A stretch of DNA of 64,000 nucleotides. Origin: Terasakiella brassicae. Lineage in GTDB: Bacteria > Pseudomonadota > Alphaproteobacteria > Rhodospirillales > Terasakiellaceae. The stretch spans positions 1-64,000 of the forward strand of contig NZ_BMHV01000011.1 in the NCBI RefSeq assembly GCF_014641495.1, given 5' to 3'. The notes under the pieces are model-generated. The model worked only from the letters and a program-made list of their open reading frames with translations. It did not search any database and was not told the DNA's origin. A program made the translations under genes and the position numbers. Numbering within the stretch: the stretch's first letter is position 1; every line of letters starts with the position of its first letter. Shown piece after piece: positions 34,714-43,896 of the stretch.

Positions 34714-36345
34714 TTAGCGTTGCTTGGCGATTTCTGCGTCTCGTAAATCTTTACGACGAATTTTCCCTGTTGCTGTTAGGGGAAGCTGGTCGCAAAATTC
34801 AATATGGCGGGGGTATTCGTGCGGGGACAGTTTGTCCTTCACAAATACCCTTAATTCTTCTTCCAGTGTATCTGTGGCTTGAAAACCGTCTTTCAGGACG
34901 ATGAAGGCTTTGACAGCTTCGGTGCGGATTGGGTCGGGGACACCGATAACAGCCGCCAAGGCAACACTTTGATGTTTTGTCAGGCAGTCTTCAATTTCAG
35001 AGGGGCCGATCCGATAGCCTGCCGATGTAATGAGATCATCATCTCGTCCGACAAAGAAGATATAGCCATCTTCATCCATATAACCGAGATCCCCCATAAT
35101 CAGCCAACCGTTACGGTATTTTTTCTCGGTGGCTTGCGGGTTGTCCCAATAGTGCAGCATCATGACCGGATCACCTGCGCGCACAGCGATATCACCGATC
35201 TGACCGCGTTCAACCTCGTTCCCGTCAGCATCAATAATACGTACATCATGGCCGGGGACCGGGCGGCCCATTGAACCGGGTTTTGTTTGCATAAGGGCAG
35301 AACAATTGGCAACAACGAGATTGCATTCAGTTTGTCCGTAATATTCGTTTAATGTCAGACCAAACGCCCGCTGCCCCCATGCCAGAAGTTCTTCGCCCAT
35401 CGGTTCACCGGCAACGGTTACGGTGCGTAAATGTAAATCGAAATTTTCTGCGATGTTATCGACCTGCCGCATAAGCTTAAGCGCTGTTGGCGGCATAAAG
35501 ATATTACGGACTTTATGTTTCTCCATCAATTTCAAGGCATCGACCGGATCAAATTTCTTTGCACGATGGGCCAGAACGGGGATGCCCAAATACCATGCGC
35601 CCATAAGAATATTCATCAAGCCACCGATCCAGGCCCAGTCAGCCGGTGTCCAGAATAAATCACCGGATTGAGGGGGGAATTCCTGCGGCATGCCGACACC
35701 GGGAACGTGTCCTAACAGGGTGCGATGGGCATGAAGCGCGCCTTTGGGATTGCCGGTCGTCCCTGATGTATAGATGATGAGTGCCGGGTCTTCTGCTCGT
35801 GTATTCAACGCACTGAATTGATCGCTGCACTGTTGGACTTGATGTTGAAAATCTTCACAACCTTCCACTGATCCATCGACAATAAAGATAAATTCCAGCG
35901 CCGGAATCTTGTCACGTAAAGGTGCAATTTTTTTATAATTTTCACGATCTGTGACAAGGGCGCGTGTTTTGCTGTTGGCAAGGCGGAATTCAAGAGCTTC
36001 TTCGCGAAACAGGGTGAAGAGCGGAATGGAGATTAAACCGCTTTTCCATGCGGCAACGTGGGTTGAGGCCGTTTCAATAGACTGGGTCAGCAAAATAGCG
36101 ACACGATCACCGGCTTGCATGCCTTTGTCTTGAAACAGGTTGGCAATCCGGTTGGAAAAAGAACGAACGTCACCAAAGCTATATCGCGTCACGCCTTCCT
36201 CGCCCTGATCCACGATCAAGGCCGTTGCGCCAGAATCACGTTCCGCATGACGGTCACAAACGGCGACACCCATATTGAAATGAGACGGTATATCCCATTT
36301 AAAAACGGCGCAAACTTCGTTGTAGTTTGATTTTTTTTCCAGCAT
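34714..36345 (-). CDS. AMP-dependent acyl-CoA synthetase (medium-chain/ACSM-like)
   Basis: A 543-residue ANL-superfamily enzyme. The adenylate-forming core motif is ALIIYTSGTTGNPKGALH, the ATP/AMP site is YYGQTECN, the hinge-lysine region is VGRDDDLITSAGYRIGPSEIE, and the C-terminal catalytic lysine is in TATGKIRRKDLRD. It activates a carboxylic acid as CoA thioester via an acyl-adenylate. The sequence is nearer to medium-chain (ACSM) and propionyl/isobutyryl synthetases than to acetyl-CoA synthetase. A role in making branched or short acyl-CoA for the liu operon is conceivable. GGGAG precedes the ATG. Confidence 0.9.
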   Translation of the reverse strand: MLEKKSNYNEVCAVFKWDIPSHFNMGVAVCDRHAERDSGATALIVDQGEEGVTRYSFGDVRSFSNRIANLFQDKGMQAGDRVAILLTQSIETASTHVAAWKSGLISIPLFTLFREEALEFRLANSKTRALVTDRENYKKIAPLRDKIPALEFIFIVDGSVEGCEDFQHQVQQCSDQFSALNTRAEDPALIIYTSGTTGNPKGALHAHRTLLGHVPGVGMPQEFPPQSGDLFWTPADWAWIGGLMNILMGAWYLGIPVLAHRAKKFDPVDALKLMEKHKVRNIFMPPTALKLMRQVDNIAENFDLHLRTVTVAGEPMGEELLAWGQRAFGLTLNEYYGQTECNLVVANCSALMQTKPGSMGRPVPGHDVRIIDADGNEVERGQIGDIAVRAGDPVMMLHYWDNPQATEKKYRNGWLIMGDLGYMDEDGYIFFVGRDDDLITSAGYRIGPSEIEDCLTKHQSVALAAVIGVPDPIRTEAVKAFIVLKDGFQATDTLEEELRVFVKDKLSPHEYPRHIEFCDQLPLTATGKIRRKDLRDAEIAKQR

Positions 36346-36433
36346 TGCACTCTCCCATATTTTTTATGATTGTAGGGGGAGTAAACAGTTTGGCAATCCC
36401 CATAACTGCGTAGGGGAGGGGCGTTTATGTAAA

Positions 36434-37501
36434 TTATTCAGGGTTGGCGAACAGCTCATAGACATTGACACCATTAAGGACCACGCCATCATAGCCTTCT
36501 TTTATAATGCCATACATAAAGGACATGTTGTTGCCATAGATGATTTGTTGCCAGCTAGGGTGCCAGTATTTCACCAGATAACGGTCCGAACTGTTGGGGG
36601 CAAGATCCAGTAGCCAGGGCGGGTTGCCCATTTTCCAGTCCGGCTTCCAGTAATAGGCCCCGGCGTAAGCTGTTCCAATATCCATCTGGGCAAGGACAGG
36701 ACGGCGCGCCCCGAGTTTTTTATACTGCATCGTGCGTACGTTATGGGGACCAAAGACCTGTGCGCGATGATGAAAGACGTTAGTGACCACCATGTCGTAA
36801 TTGGTGTTATGAATTTTCATGGCGTATTCCTCTGCACTGCCAATGCGAGAGGAATCGTTTACAAGAAGATAGTTTTTCACCAGACCGGCATTGCTGATGG
36901 TATGGGCGTTTTCATGCAACGGACGTTTCGGCCAATTCGGTAGCTTGTTATTGTTAAACCCCATACCCGGTGCGACATAAGGCACAAAGTTATGTTTCAT
37001 AGAAAAACGTAAAGCTTTGTCGATATCCACGGGTTTGGAGGCATAATCAAGCGTGAAAATTCTAAGGCCTGCATCGCGGGCGACTTTGAGGTCCGCGAGC
37101 ATTTCTTCCTGTTCTTTTTTATCGGTCGGCACACCGAAACCTTCTTTACCATAGGACAGGGAAGGTTGGATAAGACCGTCCAGAGATTTCATAAAAACGG
37201 AACTGGGCGCGCTGATTTGCTGGTCTATATCAATGACTTGTGTCAAAAGCCCTGTGCCATCGTTCACAATAACAAGGAAGTCGCGTTTGAATTGGCGCCC
37301 ATATTTGGCGATACCCTGAACGAATTTGCGCATTTCTTCTGCATAATCGACCAAGGGATCAGCAAGAAATAAATCAGGTTCTTGCGTTGGTTGATCGGTC
37401 AGGACTTTCCCTTGGGAACGGAGCTGGGCGTTTGCTGGTGTTGCCAGAAGCGACAACCCGACAGCTAAGGAAAAGCAAAAACTTGTCAATGTTCGTTTCA
37501 T
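36434..37501 (-). CDS. Secreted GH114/TM1410-like protein
   Basis: A 355-residue exported protein with a Sec signal peptide (MKRTLTSFCFSLAVGLSLLATPANA). The mature part has the TIM-barrel pattern of the TM1410-type / glycoside-hydrolase 114 family (endo-alpha-1,4-polygalactosaminidase relatives): LVIVNDGTGLLTQVIDI, FTLDYA, MVVTNVFHH and the terminal YDGVVLNGVNVYELF. Acidic residues likely to be catalytic cannot be proved by eye. The ATG at 37501 follows the signal-peptide start; the preceding gene on the same strand ends 12 bp before it, so the two are probably co-transcribed. Confidence 0.78.
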   Translation of the reverse strand: MKRTLTSFCFSLAVGLSLLATPANAQLRSQGKVLTDQPTQEPDLFLADPLVDYAEEMRKFVQGIAKYGRQFKRDFLVIVNDGTGLLTQVIDIDQQISAPSSVFMKSLDGLIQPSLSYGKEGFGVPTDKKEQEEMLADLKVARDAGLRIFTLDYASKPVDIDKALRFSMKHNFVPYVAPGMGFNNNKLPNWPKRPLHENAHTISNAGLVKNYLLVNDSSRIGSAEEYAMKIHNTNYDMVVTNVFHHRAQVFGPHNVRTMQYKKLGARRPVLAQMDIGTAYAGAYYWKPDWKMGNPPWLLDLAPNSSDRYLVKYWHPSWQQIIYGNNMSFMYGIIKEGYDGVVLNGVNVYELFANPE

Positions 37502-37512
37502 AGGGTTCACGT

Positions 37513-38631
37513 TCAATTCAATTTCAACTGCTTGCGGACCTCTTTTGCAATGGCGAGACTTGAGGTCAATCCCGGTGATTCTATGCCGAATAAGTTTATA
37601 AAACCTAAAATACCATGATCTTGTGGCCCTTGAATAAGGAAATCGCGTGCTTCCTCACCGGGGTGTTGTATTTTGGGGCGCACGCCTGAATAATCGGCAT
37701 GCAGGTCGCCGTCTTTTAAATCGGGCCAATAGCGCCGGATCGCATCATAGAATTTTTCACCGCGTGTTGGATCGACATTATAGTCAATGTTATCACCGTT
37801 ATCCAACCATTGAACATCGGGGCCAAAACGGGCCTGCCCCCCCATATCCAATGTCAAATGAACGCCCAGACCCGCATTTTCAGGGACCGGATAAATCAGA
37901 TGGTTAAAGGGTGCCTTACATCCCAGTGAAAAATAATTCCCTTTGCAGTAATAATCGTTGGGGATCAGCTTTTTCTCTATGCCATTGATTTCGCGAGCCA
38001 ATGAAATGGCGTTGAGTCCGGCAGAGTTAACGACAATATCAGCACTGATTGTCATGGGCATATCACCGCCGACTTCAAGTGCCATGCCGTTTTGTGTGAC
38101 CTCACCTCGTATAACGGGACTGTTCAGGGCGAGCATGGCCCCATGATTTTCCGCATCGCCCTGTAAAGCCAGCATAAAGGCATGGGTATCCAAGATGCCG
38201 GTTGAAGGTGACAGCAAAGCCGCTTTCGCATTCAGGTTCGGTTCTTTTTCCAGAACGCTTTCCTGATCAAGCCAGACAAGATCGTCTACGCCATTATGAG
38301 CAGCTTTTTCACGAATGGAATGAAGGGCGTCGACTTGAGAATTTGACGTTGCCACAATCAATTTTCCAAGCCGTTTGTAAGGGACACCATGACTGTCGCA
38401 GAAATCATAAAGCAGATGTTTGCCTTCAACACATAAACGGGCTTTCAGGCTGCCTTTTGGATAATAAATCCCGGCATGGATCACTTCGCTGTTGCGCGAA
38501 CTGGTGCCCATACCGATGGCTTGGTTTGCTTCAAGAATAATGACTTCTTTTCCACATTGGGCCAATTCACGGGCAACGGCCAGTCCGACAACACCCGCGC
38601 CAATGACAATGGCATTTACATGTTCGCTCAT
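37513..38631 (-). CDS. FAD-dependent oxidoreductase, L-2-hydroxyglutarate dehydrogenase-like
   Basis: A 372-residue DAO-family flavoprotein. The dinucleotide-binding motif is at the N-terminus (AIVIGAGVVGLAVARELAQCGKEVIILEA, about residues 6-34), followed by SSRNSEVIHAGIYYPKGSLKARLCVEGK, a stretch highly typical of LhgO/L2HGDH. LhgO oxidises L-2-hydroxyglutarate to 2-oxoglutarate and feeds electrons to quinone; substrate identity here is a family inference. The ATG at 38631 has GAGG upstream. It lies between a small membrane-anchored protein and the GH114-like gene on the same strand. Confidence 0.87.
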   Translation of the reverse strand: MSEHVNAIVIGAGVVGLAVARELAQCGKEVIILEANQAIGMGTSSRNSEVIHAGIYYPKGSLKARLCVEGKHLLYDFCDSHGVPYKRLGKLIVATSNSQVDALHSIREKAAHNGVDDLVWLDQESVLEKEPNLNAKAALLSPSTGILDTHAFMLALQGDAENHGAMLALNSPVIRGEVTQNGMALEVGGDMPMTISADIVVNSAGLNAISLAREINGIEKKLIPNDYYCKGNYFSLGCKAPFNHLIYPVPENAGLGVHLTLDMGGQARFGPDVQWLDNGDNIDYNVDPTRGEKFYDAIRRYWPDLKDGDLHADYSGVRPKIQHPGEEARDFLIQGPQDHGILGFINLFGIESPGLTSSLAIAKEVRKQLKLN

Positions 38632-38652
38632 TGCAAGAGACCTCAATTAATA

Positions 38653-39063
38653 TTAGTGCTTTTTGCTTTCCAGTTCGTGCAGGTATGCAATAACGCTTTG
38701 GGTCACCTGATTATACTGAGCGGGTTGTTTTTCATTGAGTGCCATATTGTAGATGCCGCTGCAATTTTTGTTGGCAACGTTGTTTTCTTTTTCCCACTTT
38801 TTTTCAACCAGTTTGATAAAGCGTGAGATATAGCCCGGCTGAATTTCCGTGATGCCTTGTTTTTCACTGAAATTGTGAATCAGGTTTAACAGACGATCGA
38901 CCTTTTCAGGTTCTTCCAGCTTTTTATAAAGGCTTGTGCAGCCGATTGCACTGTAGAGAAAGCCTTCTTCCTGACTGACATCTCCGCTTTCATAGAGGAT
39001 AAAAACAGAAACGGAAATAAAGAGTGCCAAAAAACCAGCGACAATAATCAGTGCATTTTTCAT
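38653..39063 (-). CDS. Hypothetical membrane-anchored protein
   Basis: A 136-residue protein that I do not recognise. One hydrophobic segment is at the N-terminus (ALIIVAGFLALFISVSVFILY, about residues 4-24) and may be a signal anchor or uncleaved signal peptide. The rest is charged and contains two cysteines (in SAIGCTSLY and KNCSGIY) that could form a disulfide in the periplasm. The gene is 21 bp upstream of the FAD oxidoreductase on the same strand, and is probably the first gene of a three-gene unit. The 5' end is close to the divergent molybdopterin gene. Confidence 0.7.
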   Translation of the reverse strand: MKNALIIVAGFLALFISVSVFILYESGDVSQEEGFLYSAIGCTSLYKKLEEPEKVDRLLNLIHNFSEKQGITEIQPGYISRFIKLVEKKWEKENNVANKNCSGIYNMALNEKQPAQYNQVTQSVIAYLHELESKKH

Positions 39064-39167
39064 TTTATTCGTCCAAATATAAGATTGCGCCCACGCTACT
39101 GTGTTCCTTGCAAAAAGACAAGAGATCGAACTACATTAGGGCAACGAAAATAAATGAGATTGGTGCT

Positions 39168-41225
39168 ATGTGCTCTGAAATAGTGAAATCCGTCTGTCCT
39201 CACGATTGCCCCAGTGTTTGCCCGCTGGAAGTGGAAAAATTGGGGGCACAACGAATTGGAAAGGTCAAAGGCAGTTCTGAAAACCCGTTTACGGGCGGCC
39301 TTCTGTGTGGAAAAGTTTCCAGATATCAAGAACGTATTCATCATCCTGATCGTTTGCTTTACCCCTTAAAACGCACAGGGGCCAAGGGAAGCGGACAGTT
39401 TGAACGCATTTCATGGGATCAAGCCTATGATGAAATCTGTTCCAATTTAATCCGGGTTCGCGAAGAAGACGGTCCAGAAGCAATCTGGCCGTTTTACTAT
39501 GCAGGCACGATGGGATATTTGATGCGCAATGGCATCAACCGGTTATCCCATAAACTGGGGTTCAGTGCCATGCAGGGGACCTATTGTGTGGCCCTGAGCG
39601 GTCCAGGCTGGCAATCCGGTGTCGGGGCGCAATATGGCCCTGATGTACAGGAAATGAAAAAATCAGAACTGATTGTGATTTGGGGACTGAATGCGGTTTC
39701 CAGTCAAATCCATTTAATGACCCATGCCCTTGCCGGGGTGCGCAATGGGGCAAAACTGATTGTTGTCGATCCCTATAAAAACAAAACAGCCGACAAGGCC
39801 CATATGCATATTGCCTTGCGCCCCGGTACGGATGGGGCGCTCGCCTGTGCCGTGATGCATTTGCTGTTTAAAGAAGGATATGCTGATCGGGAATATCTGG
39901 CAAAATATACTGACGTACCGCAAGAACTGGAAGAACATTTAAAGGATAAGACACCGCAATGGGCCTCTGACATTACCGGATTACCTGTTCATACGATTGA
40001 AAGTTTTGCCCGTCTTTATGGCAGTACGAAAAAAAGCTTTCTGCGCGTTGGTCATGGCATGACCCGATCACGCAATGGGGCGCATAATATGCATGCCGTA
40101 TCCTGTTTGCCTGCCGTCACGGGGGCATGGCAGTATGAAGGCGGCGGCGCTTTATATGGTCAAGGCGGATTGGCAAAATTGGACTTAAACCTGATTGAAG
40201 CCAAAGACGGTGACAAATGTGGCGCCCGTGTGCTGGATCAATCACGTATTGGGGAAATTCTGAATGGCAGTCCTGAAGCCTTGAAAGGCGGATCGCCGGT
40301 TAAGGCCTTATTTATCCAAAATACCAATCCGCTTGCCGTTGCCCCGGATACTGAGGCCGTGTGCGCTGGGTTTATGCGGGATGATTTGTTTACCTGTGTA
40401 CATGAACAATTTATGAGCGAAACGGCAAAAATGGCCGACATTGTTTTACCGGCTACGATGTTTTTGGAACATGATGATCTATATACCGCCAGCGGTCATT
40501 GCACATTGCAGGTTGCCAAGGCTGTTTTGGATCCGGCCGGGGAATGTAAATCCAACCATGAAGTCGTGAGCACCCTTGCAAAACGCTTGGGCGCAACACA
40601 TCGAAGCTTTGATCTGAGTGACCGGGAAATCGTGGAAGAAACGTTACAGGCTTCAGGTTATCCACCGATGGATGAAATCATCGAAAAAACAGGGCATGAT
40701 TTAACCCCTTCATTTGAAGAAGCTCATTTCTTGAACGGTTTTGCGCATCCTGATGGCAAATTCCGTTTTAAACCGGACTGGCCTGCGCTGGGGCCATTAG
40801 GTGCTGAAATGCCGGAATTACCGGGTCATTGGAATGTGATTGATGAAAAATCAGAGGAACGCCCGTATCGTTTGATCACACCGCCGTCACAAAACTTTTT
40901 GAATAGTACCTTTAGTGAAACCAAAACGTCACGTATTAAAGAACGTTGTCCTGAGGTCAAGGTAAACGAACGTGTCATGCGCCGTCTTGGTATTGCAGAA
41001 GGGGAACTTGTACGGATCGGGAATGAACGCGGTAGTGTTCTGTTGAATGCAGTTGCGGTCAAAGGCCAGCATGAAGATACGCTTGTCGTCGAAGGGATCT
41101 GGCCGAACGAAAGCTTTATCGAAGGTAAGGGAATTAATACGCTGGTGTCATCACAACCGGGTTATCCCAACAATGGTGCTGTTTTTCACGATACATCTGT
41201 CTGGTTGGAGGTGCCAAACGCATGA
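39168..41225 (+). CDS. Molybdopterin-dependent oxidoreductase (DMSO reductase superfamily)
   Basis: A 685-residue Mo/W-bisPGD enzyme. The N-terminal iron-sulfur motif is C-x3-C-x3-C-x28-C (Cys10, Cys14, Cys18 and Cys47), which can bind a [4Fe-4S] cluster. The catalytic domain contains GTYCVALSGPGW, a candidate for the metal-ligand Cys, ELIVIWGLNA and a C-terminal molydopterin-dinucleotide domain with NERGSVLLNA. No signal peptide is present, so it acts in the cytoplasm. Electron-transfer partner genes are absent. The substrate is not known. The start at 39168 is favoured because the Fe-S motif begins soon after. Its ATGA stop overlaps the mipZ start by 4 bp. Confidence 0.87.
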   Translation: MCSEIVKSVCPHDCPSVCPLEVEKLGAQRIGKVKGSSENPFTGGLLCGKVSRYQERIHHPDRLLYPLKRTGAKGSGQFERISWDQAYDEICSNLIRVREEDGPEAIWPFYYAGTMGYLMRNGINRLSHKLGFSAMQGTYCVALSGPGWQSGVGAQYGPDVQEMKKSELIVIWGLNAVSSQIHLMTHALAGVRNGAKLIVVDPYKNKTADKAHMHIALRPGTDGALACAVMHLLFKEGYADREYLAKYTDVPQELEEHLKDKTPQWASDITGLPVHTIESFARLYGSTKKSFLRVGHGMTRSRNGAHNMHAVSCLPAVTGAWQYEGGGALYGQGGLAKLDLNLIEAKDGDKCGARVLDQSRIGEILNGSPEALKGGSPVKALFIQNTNPLAVAPDTEAVCAGFMRDDLFTCVHEQFMSETAKMADIVLPATMFLEHDDLYTASGHCTLQVAKAVLDPAGECKSNHEVVSTLAKRLGATHRSFDLSDREIVEETLQASGYPPMDEIIEKTGHDLTPSFEEAHFLNGFAHPDGKFRFKPDWPALGPLGAEMPELPGHWNVIDEKSEERPYRLITPPSQNFLNSTFSETKTSRIKERCPEVKVNERVMRRLGIAEGELVRIGNERGSVLLNAVAVKGQHEDTLVVEGIWPNESFIEGKGINTLVSSQPGYPNNGAVFHDTSVWLEVPNA

Positions 41226-41974
41226 CTGCGCATGTCATCGTTTTCGGGAATGAAAAAGGCGGCAGTGGGAAATCCACTGTTGCCATGCATGTTATTGCCG
41301 CGCTTTTGGATCACGGACTTCAGGTGGGGTCCATTGATCTGGATTTACGTCAGGGCACATTATCGCGATATGTGGAGAACCGAACCAAGGCACAACGTTT
41401 GTTAAAGGCACCGGACCATGTGCGAATTGTGGAAGACAACGGTCATTTTGAGGATGCGTTTCAACGACTAAGCGAGGCAGAAGATGTAATCGTGATTGAC
41501 ACCCCCGGACACGATAGCCCATTGGGGCGTCTGGCCCATAGTTTTGCCGATACGTTGGTGACCCCCTTAAATGACAGCTTTATCGATCTTGACGTCTTGG
41601 CACGTGTGAACGGGGAAAGCTTGCAAATCGAACGGCCCAGTCATTATGCGGAAACCGTCTGGAAGCAACGGCAACTGAAAATGCATAAAAATCCGGGGGC
41701 TGTGGTCGATTGGATTGTTCTTCGCAACCGTCTCAGCCATCTGGATGCACGCAATAAACGCGATATGGAAGGATTGCTGGATGCTTTGTCAAAACGGATT
41801 GGTTGTCGTGTCGTCAGCGGTTTCGGGGAACGGGTGATTTATCGCGAACTTTTTCTAAAAGGTCTGACCATGATGGATATGAAGGGGGATGAACTTTCCA
41901 TGTCACATGTCGCCGCCCGTCAGGAAGTACGAAACTTGGTTGAGGCAATGAACTTGCCCTGTTTAAAAGGATGA
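41222..41974 (+). CDS. mipZ: Division-plane positioning ATPase MipZ
   Basis: A 250-residue ParA/MinD-like ATPase. The deviant Walker A motif is GNEKGGSGKSTVAMH (Lys12 and Lys17) and Walker B is VIVIDTPGHDSPLGRLAH, the GHDSPL stretch being typical of MipZ. In alphaproteobacteria MipZ forms a bipolar gradient with ParB and blocks FtsZ assembly near the poles. The ATG overlaps the TGA of the molybdopterin oxidoreductase, so translation is coupled with that unrelated enzyme, which is unusual. The J-domain gene follows 7 bp later. Confidence 0.92.
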   Translation: MTAHVIVFGNEKGGSGKSTVAMHVIAALLDHGLQVGSIDLDLRQGTLSRYVENRTKAQRLLKAPDHVRIVEDNGHFEDAFQRLSEAEDVIVIDTPGHDSPLGRLAHSFADTLVTPLNDSFIDLDVLARVNGESLQIERPSHYAETVWKQRQLKMHKNPGAVVDWIVLRNRLSHLDARNKRDMEGLLDALSKRIGCRVVSGFGERVIYRELFLKGLTMMDMKGDELSMSHVAARQEVRNLVEAMNLPCLKG

Positions 41975-41981
41975 GGGGATT

Positions 41982-42455
41982 ATGATCGCCTATCTCGTAC
42001 TTGGATTTGCATTTTTATTGTGCCTGTACCTTCTGGGGCGCTGGTTTGTTGAGGCAAATCCAAAAGATGTGATCCGGGTATTGAAATGGTTGATCGGTCT
42101 TTCACTTCTGTTAATCATTTTATTTTTGCTTGTCAGTGGTCGGTTGGGATGGGCGCTGGCAGGGCTTCCGGCCTTATATGTCTGGTTTCGCCGTTTTCAT
42201 AGTTTGTTCAATATCGGAAAAACGGCTCGGTCCTGGTATCGTCAGGAACAAGGTGCGCCAAAAACGCCGCCAAGCCGTGACGGGATGACACGACAGGAAG
42301 CATTGGCCATTTTGGGCTTGGAAGAAGGCGCGAGTCCTGAGGAAATAAAAGCCGCTTACCATCGCTTGATTGCACAAGTACATCCTGATAAGGGAGGGTC
42401 AGATTATTTGGCGTCTCAAATCAATCAGGCAAAGGATATTTTGCTGAATGATTAA
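41982..42455 (+). CDS. J-domain membrane protein
   Basis: A 157-residue protein. Two hydrophobic segments at the N-terminus (about residues 2-20 and 32-68) are followed by a short basic stretch and a C-terminal J-domain: LGLEEGASPEEIKAAYHRLIAQVHPDKGGSDYLASQINQAKDILL, with the HPD that stimulates DnaK. The arrangement (TM then J-domain) resembles mitochondrial TIM14/Pam18 and related bacterial proteins. The gene ends with an 8-bp overlap with the next one. Family and clade knowledge place such proteins often near mipZ in Rhodospirillales. Confidence 0.85.
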   Translation: MIAYLVLGFAFLLCLYLLGRWFVEANPKDVIRVLKWLIGLSLLLIILFLLVSGRLGWALAGLPALYVWFRRFHSLFNIGKTARSWYRQEQGAPKTPPSRDGMTRQEALAILGLEEGASPEEIKAAYHRLIAQVHPDKGGSDYLASQINQAKDILLND

Positions 42456-43887
42456 ATGTTTTTGGTATGTGCTGCTCGGGGGTCTGATTGCGTTTTCCCC
42501 TTATCGTGCGTTGGCAGTTGAATTTTGCGATATGCAAAGCGTTGTTGCGACTTACAAAGCTGCCCTTCATCGAAAAAAATATGGGGATGTGGAAAGCGCA
42601 CAAAATACATTCCTGAAACTGGCCCATGCGGCAGTTGCCCCGGCGCAGCGGCATGTCGCGGAATATTTTCTAGAAGAAGCCCGTGGTGACATGGCACTGG
42701 AAAAAGCAATTATGTGGTCACAATTGGCGGCATGGGGCGGGGATAGCGCCGCACGAGACATTGTTAAACGCGCGGTTGATTCTGCAAGGCATCAGGTGGC
42801 AAATACAGGATTGGCGTGGGCGAAAGATTGGCGTCCGTCAAAAGTCGATTGTGGTTTGGGGGCAGGCGAACAACAAAAAGGGGATGATTTTCAGGTTGTC
42901 GGGCGTTTTCCCATTATCCGCCATGAAAAATTGGATGAAGATATTTTTGCTGCTTTTGCAACACGTTTGGGTGAAGCGTTAAATGAAGTAGAAGCCGTTG
43001 CCCCTTATTTTGCACCATTGGTGCAGCTTATCCCTGCCTTGGAAATTTTACCATCGGGTGAAGGAAGTGATCGTTTCATTCAATGGGGTGAAGAAAATGA
43101 ATGGGTGCAGGTTTCTGCCGGTTTCTTACATGATCAATCACCGCGACAATTGGCTTACAGTCTTGTGCTGGCCGCGCAACGTCATTTGTTTGCAAAACTG
43201 GATGATGCCGAATTTCAGGATCAGATAGCCACTCGATACGGAAATATAAAGATTTATGGGTCGCTTTATGGAGATGTCAAAACGAAAGAGTTTCTTTCGC
43301 AAATGAGTGAAGCGATTAAGCAAGCACGTGAACTCCCCGTCATCTTGCGTGATAAGGTGAACTTTCTGGATGAGATCCATTATATGCCACCATCGCGCTT
43401 CCACGACAGACGCTTTCCCGACAGCAAATTGTTTGCGACTTATGATTATCGACGCAGTCATCCAGAAAAACGTATGATGATCGTGACACATGAAATGGCG
43501 TTCCAAACGACTGAAGAACTCATTCTGGAATTGGTTAGAGTCGGTGAACTTGCCCAACAACATGTACGTATCGAAAGGATGAAAGGGCAGGTGAACAGCA
43601 AAAAACGTGAAGATGCCATCTTGCAGGCGTTGCAGGGAAACCTGAAAAAAATGGAAGAAGCCTTCACCGGACAAACCGCCAAAAAACAGGAAAGTGTAGC
43701 GACATGGGAAGCCAACGGCCCGGATTCCATTACCAAGGTTTATTGCGATTCTGTTTATGCGCAGGTAAAAGCGGCCATTGCCTTGAAGATGGATGCCATC
43801 CGTACGAACCAGACGATCAAATTCCGTAACTGTGTAAAGGCAAGAAAGCTATGGCGGGATTATCGCAGCGGTGAAACAAAAAAATAG
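42448..43887 (+). CDS. Hypothetical secreted protein with repeat-like N-terminal region
   Basis: A 479-residue protein that I do not recognise as a family. A Sec signal peptide (MIKCFWYVLLGGLIAFSPYRALA, cleaved after about residue 23) is followed by about 90 residues with TPR/Sel1-like helical periodicity (FLKLAHAAVAPAQRHVAEYFLE, MALEKAIMWSQLAAWGGDSAA). The rest is mainly helical and charged. A short motif MIVTHEMAFQTTEELI recalls, but does not prove, a metalloprotease-like site. It overlaps the J-domain gene by 8 bp and is the last gene of the molybdopterin-mipZ-J-domain unit. A periplasmic partner of the J-domain protein is a guess. Confidence 0.72.
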   Translation: MIKCFWYVLLGGLIAFSPYRALAVEFCDMQSVVATYKAALHRKKYGDVESAQNTFLKLAHAAVAPAQRHVAEYFLEEARGDMALEKAIMWSQLAAWGGDSAARDIVKRAVDSARHQVANTGLAWAKDWRPSKVDCGLGAGEQQKGDDFQVVGRFPIIRHEKLDEDIFAAFATRLGEALNEVEAVAPYFAPLVQLIPALEILPSGEGSDRFIQWGEENEWVQVSAGFLHDQSPRQLAYSLVLAAQRHLFAKLDDAEFQDQIATRYGNIKIYGSLYGDVKTKEFLSQMSEAIKQARELPVILRDKVNFLDEIHYMPPSRFHDRRFPDSKLFATYDYRRSHPEKRMMIVTHEMAFQTTEELILELVRVGELAQQHVRIERMKGQVNSKKREDAILQALQGNLKKMEEAFTGQTAKKQESVATWEANGPDSITKVYCDSVYAQVKAAIALKMDAIRTNQTIKFRNCVKARKLWRDYRSGETKK

Positions 43888-43896
43888 TGTAATTTG

